64,000 bases of DNA from Fodinicola feengrottensis (GTDB taxonomy: Bacteria; Actinomycetota; Actinomycetes; Mycobacteriales; HKI-0501), in the NCBI RefSeq assembly GCF_010993775.1, contig NZ_WOTO01000008.1:1-64000 (forward strand), written 5' to 3'. The notes under the pieces were generated by a model that worked only from the letters and a program-made list of their open reading frames with translations, did no database searches and was not told where the DNA came from. This document shows, piece after piece, positions 56,245 to 64,000 of the stretch. The position numbers and the translations under genes were made by a program. The stretch's first letter is position 1. Every line of letters begins with the position of its first letter.

Positions 56245-57296
56245 ATGAACTCTCGAATGACGACGAAACGATCCAGGGCGTTCGCGGGCGTACTTGCCGG
56301 TGTTTCGGTTTTCGCTGGCATCGCTTCGATTCCGGCGGCAGCGCAGGCCGCGACGGCACCGTACGACATCTCACCGCAGCGGGTGGCCGGTTCGTACGCG
56401 GCGGACGGCCTGCACGTGTTCGTACGCGGCACGACTGGCTATCTGTACCAGAAAGTTATCGCCAAGAACGGGCAGCAGGGTTCCTGGACCGTTTTTTCGA
56501 CACCACCCAGGTCGCCAGCTCGCCTGCGTCCACTGTGGACAGTGAAGGCCGGGTTTACCTTGCCGTACGGGCAACAAACGGCAATGTCCTCTATCAGTGG
56601 CGGGAGCCCAACGGCAGCTGGACCGGCTGGAAGAACATCGGCGGCACGACGTACGGCGCGCCGGCCCTGCAGGCCATTCCGGCGCAGAACGGGCAATACC
56701 CCGAGGTTCTGATCGCCGCCCAGAACAGCGCCGGCCAGCCGCAGGCCCGGGCCTTCACGCCCGGGACCCTGTCGCCACCGATCGCACACTGGGCCAGCTG
56801 GGTGGGACTCGACGACCAGGTGCTGCAGGCCGCTCCGATGCTCGGCGCCGCCCAAGGATGCCAGGACACCCCGCGGGACGGCGCACCCGACTCGGCCCAG
56901 CCGAACGCGGTCGTCCTGCTCGGACGAGGCAGCAACGGAAACGGCATGCAGCGGGAGGTCTGCGGTGACGCGCCGTCGCCGGCGCCGGCGACCTGGTTCC
57001 TCAACTCCGAGGGCACCAGCTCCGGTATCGCCAGCGACTCGCACGGCGGGGTTTGGTTCCGAGGCACCGACGGAGCGCTCTGGGACGGGACCCGGGTAGG
57101 TGTTCCGGCTGCCGGGCGTCGGGTGGCTTGCACGCCGACCGTCGCCGGCTACCAGGTGCCGAAGAACGGTGGCACGCCGACGGACCCGCGCTCCGTGCTG
57201 GTCCGGGACGACCAGGGCACCAGCTGGCTTTACGTTCCGGTGGAAGAGGACGGCACTGGCGGCACCTGGACGAACCTGGGCGGCATCGCCACCTGA
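56245..57296 (+). CDS. Secreted beta-propeller-like protein 1, DISPQRV family (frameshift near 56497)
   Basis: Signal peptide (RAFAGVLAGVSVFAGIASIP AAAQA) precedes [34 protein letters not shown]. After one indel at a T6 run the frame continues with blade-like repeats: SSPASTVDSEGRVYLAVRAT NGNVLYQWRE, SWTGWKNIGG, VWFRGTDGALWDGTRVGVP, RVACTPTV, SWLYVPVEEDG, TWTNLGG. The alternating R-x-NGxLYxWR and W-x-x-x-GG units resemble PLL/DUF346-type propellers that bind sugars. Three cysteines align with the two relatives downstream. About 350 residues, exported, ligand unknown. Confidence 0.75.
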
Positions 57297-57330
57297 TCCA
57301 CTGTCTATCCACGGTTTCTTGCTTTCCGAA

Positions 57331-57368
57331 CAGGTGCGGGGACTGCCCAACGGTGGTCCCCGCACCTG
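57331..57368. terminator. Hairpin between the two secreted propeller genes
   Basis: CAGGTGCGGGGAC (57331-57343) pairs perfectly with GTCCCCGCACCTG (57356-57368) around a 12-base loop, 35 bases after the first propeller gene. No T-run, but position and the 13-bp stem suggest a terminator or mRNA-end structure. Confidence 0.7.
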
Positions 57369-57451
57369 TGCAACCGATCGACGGGCCGACCCCGTCCACT
57401 GAATGTGACGGTCGCAGTTCGCGGCCAGCTGGTACTGGGAAGAGTTCGCAG

Positions 57452-58460
57452 ATGAGATCCACCGCATCCCGGCGAATCGCTTGGCGGTCACCGGAGTATC
57501 CCTGGGAGTGGGTGCGGTCTTCGCCGCCCCGGTGGCCGCTCAGGCGGCGCCGTACGACATCTCGCCGCAGCGGGTGGGCGGTGCGTACGCCAGCGACGGC
57601 CTGCATGTCTTCGCCCGGAATCCGAACGGATACCTCGACCAGAAGATCATCTCGCCGAACGGCCACCAGAGCGGCTGGGTGCAGATGGGTACGACGGTGG
57701 CCAGCTCGCCGGCGGCCACCGTGGATGAGAACGGTCGGATCTACGTGGCGGCCAGGGCCAGCAACGGAAACGTTCTCTACCGCTGGCGCGAAGCGGCCGG
57801 GACCTGGACGGGCTGGCACAACATCGGCGGCAACACGTACGGCGCGCCGGCCCTGCAGGCGATCCCTGCCGAAGCCGGCCCACCCGCGTACGTGGCCGTG
57901 GCCGCCCAGACCGCCGCCGGTACGGCGCAGCTGCGACTGTTCCAGCCAGGCTCGCTGTCACCACGGCGGTACGGGATCGCTCGACGTGGACGGAGTTCGA
58001 CAAGCAGGTGCTGCAGTCGGCGCCCATGCTCGGAGTGCAGGTGAACTGCCAGGCCCCGGACGGCTTTCCCACCGTCGCCTTCGTCAACGGGCGGTCCGCC
58101 ACCGGCACCGGCATCCACCGCGCGGTCTGCGACCAGCCCGGACCGAAGTGGCAGCCAACCGTCGGGCGAACGGCGTCCAGCATCGCCCAGGACTTCCAGA
58201 ACGGCTTTTGGTATCGCGGCACCGACGGCGCGCTATGGAACAACACGACCAGGGTGGGCGTACCAGCCACCGGCCTCCGGGTCGCTTGTACGCCGACCGT
58301 CTCCGGAGCCCGCGTACGACCGTGGGTCGTCAGCTCGCTGGATCCGGACTCGGTGCTGGTACGCGACAACCTCGGCCACGCCTGGCTCTACACCCCGCCG
58401 GGCGGCTTCGGAAACGTCACCGGAGGCGTCTGGACGAGCCTGGGCGGATCGGCGGTCTAG
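57452..58460 (+). CDS. Secreted beta-propeller-like protein 2, DISPQRV family (frameshifts near 57480 and 57975)
   Basis: ATG 57452 after GGGAAGAG: MRSTASRRIA, then after a missing base LAVTGVSLGVGAVFAAPVAA QA, a complete signal peptide. The mature part is colinear with protein 1: APYDISPQRVGGAYASDGLH VFARNPNGYL, SSPAATVDENGRIYVAARAS NGNVLYRWRE, TWTGWHNIGGNTYGAPALQA IP, VLQSAPMLGVQVNCQ, RAVCDQ, FWYRGTDGALWNNTTRVGVP, RVACTPTV, TWTSLGG-like ending (VWTSLGGSAV). About 335 residues. A tandem duplicate of the upstream gene that has diverged at many positions, so both are probably kept by selection. Confidence 0.75.
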
Positions 58461-58540
58461 CTCCGGCATGTCGGTCATCTCTCGCAAGCACGGCAACTAA
58501 CCCGGTGTGCTTTGAGCTCCCATGCACTACAACGGGCAGA

Positions 58541-59057
58541 GTGCGGGGAGCAGAGCGGGAGGCATACGTGGAGTACGTCTCCCGCTGTTCCCCTCGGCTA
58601 CGCCGGATCGCCACCCTGTTGGCCGGCGATCCGGCCCGCGGCGACGACCTCGTGCAGGAGACCCTGACAAAGCTCTTTGTGCAGTGGAAACGCGCCAGTG
58701 GGGCGGACAATATCGATCGGTACGTGCAGCGGATGCTCTACCGGGTGTTCATCGACGACCGCCGCCGCAAGTGGGCGAGCGTACGACTGTTCGACACGAT
58801 GCCGGAGTCGGCCTATACCGCCAGCGATCCGGCCGACGCGATGGCGGTCCGTACGGCCCTCCGGCAAGTCCCCAAAGGGCAACGGGCGGTGCTCGTTCTG
58901 AGGTTCTTTGGGGACCTCTCGGTCAACGAGACCGCCGAGGTGTTGGGCTGCTCGGTGGGCAATGTGAAAAGCCAGACCGCGCGGGCTGGAGGCACTCAAG
59001 GGTGCGCTCAACCCACCGGAGGCACCGCTCGCGTCCTCGTCTGGAGCAAGCCGATGA
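58541..59057 (+). CDS. SigE-family ECF RNA polymerase sigma factor (frameshift near 58990)
   Basis: Region 2: YVEYVSRCSPRLRRIATLLA GDPARGDDLVQETLTKLFVQ W, with VDRYVQRM-like helix (IDRYVQRMLYRVFIDDRRRK W); region 4: VRTALRQVPKGQRAVLVLRF FGDLSVNETAEVLGCSVGNV KSQTARA. One indel near 58990 leads to LEALKGALNPPEAPLASSSG and a TGA overlapping the next ATG (ATGA). GTG 58541 is used; GTG 58568 with GGGAGG upstream is equally possible. Coupled to the membrane protein that carries the DISPQRV domain. Confidence 0.9.
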
Positions 59058-60252
59058 GCGACGACGACCTGCAGACCACTGAGGCCCGGCGGTTGCTGGG
59101 GCTGGCCGCGGAAACATCAGTTCCGTCGGCGATCGACATCGGCCAGGCGGTGGTCGACGGGACCCGACAAGTACGCCGTCGCCGGCTGGCCGTGAACCTC
59201 GCCGCCGTGGTCGGGGTAGCGGTGGTCGGCATCGGTACGGCGGCCACCGTGCTGACCGGCCATTCCGCGCCCACCCCGGCCCCGATCGCGGCCAGACCGG
59301 ACCCGTCCGCGGCGGCCACTGGGCCGGCAGCGTTGCCAGGGCCGGCCGGACCGGCCCGGGCGGCCGCGGTCCTCGGGGACATCTCGCCGCAGCGGGTCGC
59401 CGGCGCACCGACCCCGGACGGCGTGCTGATCGCCACCCGCGGGTCAGACGGACGGGTGAACGTACGTCCCGCGGGCTCCGGCCAGTGGATCGCGCTGGAC
59501 GGCGTGGTGAGCACCTCGCCGGCCGCCGCCACTGTGGACGGCCGGGTCTACATCGCCGCCCGCGGCGACGCCGGAGACGTCCTCCTGCGCTGGCAGGACG
59601 GCGACACCTGGACGCGGTGGGTCTCCCTCGGCGGCACCACCACTTCGGCGCCGTCGATCGTCGGAACCGGCGGCCACCAGCTCTTTGTCACCGCCCGTAC
59701 GAGCGGCCTGCAGGTCTCGTACGCGCGAGTCGACCTGGACACCCCCAGCCACAAACCCAGCTGGAGAACAATCGCCGGACTCGATGCGTACTCGGCACCG
59801 CTGGCCGGCCCAGTCTCGACTGTTGGCTGCGTGAACGCCGTTCCGGTGAGCGCTCGCGGCTTTCAGGACGGCCGGCTGTACGTGACCGCCGTCTGCCCGG
59901 ACGGCTCGTCCGCTGGCTGGCACCAGCCGTTCGGCGACCAGATCGCCTCCGGCGCCGCGATCGGCACCCCGCTCACAGCGGCGGCGCGCAGAAACCGGCC
60001 GCGGTGGTGTGGTTCCGCGGCGTCGAAGGCGGCCTCTGGGTGTGGCCAGGAGCCGGAAAGCCGGCCTCGGTCGGCGTGCCGCCCCGGCTCGCGGTGCAGC
60101 GCATCGCCTGTACGCCGACCGTCGTCACCCAAACGCCCGGCCGCATGGTCGTGCTGGTACGTACGACCACCGGCTCGGTTTGGGCTTACACCGCCCAGCA
60201 AAACGCTCCAACGACCGGCCAGTGGACCACGCTTGGCGGTTATGCTTCCTAG
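59054..60252 (+). CDS. Membrane sigma-factor partner with extracellular DISPQRV beta-propeller-like domain (frameshift near 59980)
   Basis: ATG overlaps the sigma stop. Cytosolic ~42 residues ([40 protein letters not shown]), one helix [20 protein letters not shown], a Pro/Ala linker, then from residue ~109 a domain colinear with the two secreted proteins just upstream: [67 protein letters not shown], and after one indel [45 protein letters not shown]. Three cysteines are shared. About 400 residues. The layout suggests an anti-sigma-type sensor whose outside domain mimics the secreted proteins. Confidence 0.75.
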
Positions 60253-60315
60253 GAGGTCGTTTTTTCTTCGCCGCTGATGTGGCGGGGCGTACGGCCTTTT
60301 CCCCGATCCTCGGGC

Positions 60316-61728
60316 TCACTGGGACAGCCGAAATCCTTTGAACCGCACGCATCTTGTTGAGCACGTCCAATGCTGCCACCTTGTACGACTCGGCCAACGT
60401 CGGGTAGTTGAAGACCGCGTCCACCAGATAGTCGACCGTGCCACCGCACCCCATCACGGCCTGTCCAATGTGGACGACTCGGTGGCGTTGGTGCCGAAGA
60501 CGTGCACGCCGAGCAGCTTGCGGTCGTCGTTGGAGACCAGGATCTTCAACATTCCGTACGAGTCACCGATAATCGCGCCACGCGCGAGCTCCCGGTAGCG
60601 GGCCACCCCGACCTCGAACGGAATCGACGACTCGGTCAGCTCATCCTCGGTCTTGCCGACGAAACTGATCTCCGGGATCGAGTAGATGCCGATCGGATAA
60701 AGGTCCGAAAGGTGGTCCACCGGCTCGCCGAAACCGTGGTGCGCGGCTACCCGGCCCTGCTCCATGCTGGTGGCCGCGAGAGCCGGGAAACCAATCACGT
60801 CACCGACCGCGTAAATGTGGCCGACCTCGGTCTGGAAGTTCTCGTTGACGGTGATCCGGCCGCGCTTGTCAGCGGCCAACCCGGCCGCTTCCAGGTTGAG
60901 CTCGTCGGTGACGCCCTGCCGGCCGGCCGAATACATCACGGTGTCGGCGAGCAGTTTCTTGCCGCTTTCCAAATGCGTGAGCGTCATGTCCTCATGGCGT
61001 TCCACCGCGGCCACCGTCTCGCGGAACCGGAAGGTCACCGCCAGATCGCGCAAGTGGTATTTGAGCGCCTCGACGACCTCCAGGTCGCAGAAGTCGAGCA
61101 TTCGCTCGCGGGACTCGACCACGGTGACCTTCGAGCCCAGAGCGGCGAACATCGAGGCGTACTCGATGCCGATCACCCCGGCGCCGACCACCACCAGCGA
61201 GCGCGGAATGCGGTCGATCCGCAGGATCTGGTCGGCGTCCACCACCGTACGACCATCGAAGTCCACAGTGGACGGTCGAGCCGGTTTGGTGCCGACCGCG
61301 ATGACAATTCGCTCCGCCGACACCTTGCGTTCGTCCGACCCGTCGTCCTGCCGGATGGCCACCGTGTGGTCGTCCAGGAAACGCGCCGACCCGGGCAGCA
61401 GCGCCACCCGGTTGCGCGAGAGCTGGCTGCGGATCACGTCGATCTCACGGCTGATCACGTGCTGCGTACGGGCCGCCAGGTCGCCGAACGTGATGTCGTC
61501 CTTGACCCGGTAGCTCTGGCCGTACAGTTCCCGCTGGTTGAGGCCGGTGAGATAGAGAACCGCCTCACGCAGTGTCTTGGACGGGATGGTCCCGGTGTTG
61601 ATGCAAACCCCGCCGACCATGTGCCGGCGGTCCACGATGGCCACCCGGCCACCCAGCTTCGCGCCGGCGATCGCGGCCTTCTGGCCACTCGGCCCAGAAC
61701 CAAGCACCAGCAGGTCGAAGTCATACAT
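60316..61728 (-). CDS. sthA: Soluble pyridine nucleotide transhydrogenase (frameshift near 60465)
   Basis: FAD-dependent disulfide-reductase fold: [89 protein letters not shown]. The second redox cysteine of lipoamide dehydrogenases is Thr here ([10 protein letters not shown]), which marks SthA, the enzyme that moves hydride between NADPH and NAD. After one indel the end reads [35 protein letters not shown]. The usual ~470-residue length implies a stop near 60316; the continuous frame runs on to 60125, overlapping the convergent gene, so the end is uncertain. Confidence 0.92.
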
Positions 61729-62070
61729 TCCGCAGGCCCCCTCGTCGTCAACGCCCAGAGTCTATGGCTGCCGTGCCTCCCGCGGGTGGGCAGCGAGAGA
61801 GCCTGCGTGAACGGGCGGAAAGAACTGCGGAAACGCGAGAAAGGGGCCCAACAAAGCTTTACCTCGTGGACCTTTCTTGTCATTATTTGCCGGTACAAGT
61901 CGGACACCCCGGCAACCCGAAAGGACAAGTATTTGCATTGTGCTTGCAAGCGGCGGCGGCACGGGAGAAAGTCTGTCCGACCCTTTGTCACAAAATCACA
62001 TCCGTCGCGGTCACCAGCCGTCGCGGCGATCTGAGTCCGATGCGGGCCCGACGGAAGGAATCACATCCGG
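61729..62070. other. Intergenic region upstream of sedolisin gene
   Basis: About 340 bases between divergent sthA and the secreted protease. The middle (61850-61950) is clearly richer in A/T than its surroundings (TTGTCATTATTTG, AAGTATTTGCATTG) and probably carries the promoters of both genes. I could not fold a known riboswitch or find a supportable gene. Confidence 0.45.
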
Positions 62071-64000
62071 ATGCGTCAACAACACCTGATCGCCACCGCG
62101 GCGGTGGGTGCCGCGGTGGCGCTGTGCGTGCCATTCGGCGCCACGGCGGCCTCGGCGGCTCCCAGCGGGCGAGCTGCCATCAGCGACTCGCAGCCCGACT
62201 GGGTGCAGCACTCCGCACCCACCGGCACTGTCGACCAGAACCAGCAGTTGAGCGTGAAGCTCTACCTGGCCGGTCAGAACCAGGCCGGCCTCGCCGCCGC
62301 GGCCCGCGCGGTCAGCGACCCGGCCAGCCCGCAATATCGCCATTACCTGTCGCCTGAGCAATACCGGGCGCAGTACGCCCCGAGCGACAACAGCCTCGCC
62401 GCGGTCAGGCAGTTCCTCGCCGCGAACAACCTGCACGCCGGCGCGGTGCCGGACAACCGCCTCTACATCAGCGCGACCGGCTCAGTCGCGGACGTGCAGA
62501 AGGCCTTCGGTACGTCCGTACGCCAGTACCAGAAGGACGGCCAGACCATCCGGGCCGCCGCCACCCAGACCACCGTCCCGGCGAGCCTGTCCGGCGTGGT
62601 GACCGCGGTGTCCGGCATCGCCAGCGTCGGCAACACCATGAAGAACGACCACACGGTCGAGGGAGGTACGACGACGCAGCCCCAGCGGGCCGCGACCCGG
62701 TCGGCCAAGGCCAGCCCGGACGCACCGCCGCCGCCCGCCTTCGTGCCGGCGCCGCCCTGCTCGGACTACTTCGCGCAGAAACCCGGCACCGGCCTGCCGA
62801 CCGCCTACGGCCAAGTGCCGCCGTACGTGACGTGCGGCTACACCCCCGCGCAACTGCAGGGCGCGTACGGGCTGACCCGGTCCGTCCAGCACGGCTTCGA
62901 CGGCCGCGGTGTGACGGTCGCGATCGTCGACGCGTACGCGGCGCCGACCATCCTCGCCGACGCCAACAAATACGCCACCGACCACGGTCAGCCGGCGTTC
63001 CACGGGAACCAGTTCAAGCAGACGCTGCCGCCCTCGTTCTCGTACGGTTACGACGACAAGGTGAACGGCGACCAGTGCGGTGAGCAGGGTTGGTACGGCG
63101 AGGAAAAACCCTCGACGTGGAGGCCGTGCACGCGGTCGCGCCGGGCGCCAACGTCAACTTCGTGGCCAGCGCGAGCTGCAACGACAGTGACTTCCTGGAC
63201 GCGCTGAACAAGATCGTCGACAAGAAGCTCGCCAACATCGTCTCCAACTCGTGGAGCAGCATCGGCGAGAACGAGGACCCCGATCTCCTGCAGGCGTACC
63301 AGCAGGTCTTCTTCCAGGGTGCCCTGCAGGGCGTTGGTTTCTACTTCTCCACCGGTGACGACGGCGACGACTCGACGGTCTCCGACGACCACCAGCCGGA
63401 GATCAACTTCCCGGCGTCCGACCCGCTGGTGACGGCGGTCGGTGGCACTTCGCTGGCGGTCACCAAGTCCAACGGCTACGGCGGCGAGACCGGCTGGTCG
63501 ACCTTCTCCACCACGCTGACCAACGGTCAGTGGGCGACCCCGTTGGCTGGCACGATCTCCGGCGCGGCCGGCGGCGGCACCAGCAAGGTGTTCACCCAGC
63601 CGTGGTACCAGCAGGGTGTGGTGCCGGGTTCGATCTCGAAGAAATACAGCAGCACCCCGGCCCGTACCATTCCGGACATCGCCGCGGTGGCGGACGCCAA
63701 CACCGGTTTCCGGGTCGGCGAGACGCAGACCTTCCTGGACGGTTCGGTGAAGTACGCCGAATACCGGATCGGTGGCACCAGCCTCTCGGCTCCGCTGACC
63801 GCCGGCATCATGGCGCTTGCCGACCAGGTTTCCGGGCGCCCGCACGGTTTCGTGAACCCGGCGCTCTACAAGCTGGCCGGCACTGGCGCGCTGCACGACG
63901 TGCGCGGCAACCTGTCCATCCCGGCGGTCGCCCGGGTGAACTACAACAACAGCGTCGACGCGAGCGCGGGCACACCTCGACCGTCCTGCGTACGTTCAAC
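62071..64000 (+). CDS. Secreted sedolisin (S53) serine protease, 3' end outside window (frameshifts near 63107 and 63968)
   Basis: Signal peptide MRQQHLIATAAVGAAVALCV with AxA sites, then the pro-kumamolisin activation domain (LSVKLYLAGQNQAGLAAAAR; ASPQYRHYLSPEQYRAQYAP) and the S53 catalytic domain. After a break near 63107: LDVEAVHAVAPGANVNF (catalytic Glu and Asp), FYFSTGDDGDDS (oxyanion Asp) and the nucleophile in GGTSLSAPLTAGI. A further indel near 63968 probably restores HTSTVLRTFN. At least 640 residues; acid-type endopeptidase secreted as a zymogen. Runs off the right edge. Confidence 0.92.

Noticed and set aside
57053..60277. A single 1,074-codon open frame on the plus strand
   Set aside because: It strings together the wrong frame of propeller gene 1, parts of gene 2, the sigma factor and its partner. 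Only the pieces matching region 2/4 and the partner N-terminus are real; a fusion is an accident of high G+C.
61850..62070. c-di-AMP (ydaO) riboswitch before the secreted protease
   Set aside because: Such switches occur before actinobacterial cell-wall hydrolases, but I could not find their conserved core here.

Overview
The window is 64 kb of high-GC DNA (roughly two-thirds G+C by eye) with GTG/TTG starts, many 4-bp ATGA/GTGA gene overlaps, an HspR/HAIR-type dnaK operon, an F420-type luciferase-like oxidoreductase, SigE-family ECF sigma factors, a SARP/AfsR-like regulator and an EtfD plus FadE5-like beta-oxidation set. Together these point to a chromosomal region of a filamentous or soil actinomycete, probably not Streptomyces; the genus cannot be fixed from sequence alone. 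There is no CRISPR array, transposase, integrase, phage gene or rRNA. One tRNA is present, tRNA-Gly(CCC).

The dominant oddity is that about half of the clearly recognisable genes, including dnaK, dcd, sthA, fadE5 and etfD, are broken by one to four single-base frameshifts, many in or beside short homopolymers. Homology continues cleanly in another frame after each break, so I treat them as one gene each with probable sequencing or assembly indels. Coordinates below span the whole gene and the breaks are noted.

Layout. 1-8.3 kb: end of a carbon-nitrogen hydrolase, a two-component system whose kinase has an extra C-terminal membrane-anchored domain, two DoxX proteins, an SDR, an F420/LLM oxidoreductase, a ~200-bp palindromic intergenic element, and two adjacent acyl-CoA dehydrogenases, one with a Lys/Pro/Ala repeat insertion. 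8.5-24 kb: a membrane protein, pyrE, an AT-hook protein, AraC/PPOX divergent pair, sugar ABC transporter, ArsR with a questin-oxidase-like gene, a secreted-protein gene with a decayed paralogue, an inosose-dehydratase-like isomerase, a large SARP regulator and a Pit phosphate transporter. 24-35 kb: two tiny membrane proteins before a kinase/response-regulator pair, two unknown genes, hspR-dnaJ-grpE-dnaK, and a PPOX/WYL divergent pair. 35-47 kb: etfD, paired CBS-domain membrane proteins, dcd, tRNA, M15 peptidase, a TPR protein and a secreted serine hydrolase. 46-64 kb: three ECF sigma factors each overlapping a membrane-anchored partner, a CN hydrolase/APC permease operon, an amino-acid deaminase-like PLP enzyme, a SpoIIE phosphatase, a FadE5-like dehydrogenase, a cluster of beta-propeller-like secreted proteins, sthA and a sedolisin protease cut by the window end.

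The most interesting candidate system is at 56.2-60.3 kb: two secreted proteins and one sigma-partner membrane protein share the same extracellular domain (starting DISPQRV and with three conserved cysteines), next to their own ECF sigma factor. A second connection is a shared TTACY-N4-RGTA-type palindrome in front of both etfD and the fadE5-like gene, which fits co-control of acyl-CoA dehydrogenation and its electron outlet. The palindrome CGTACG is about nine-fold more frequent than composition predicts in the part counted by hand.
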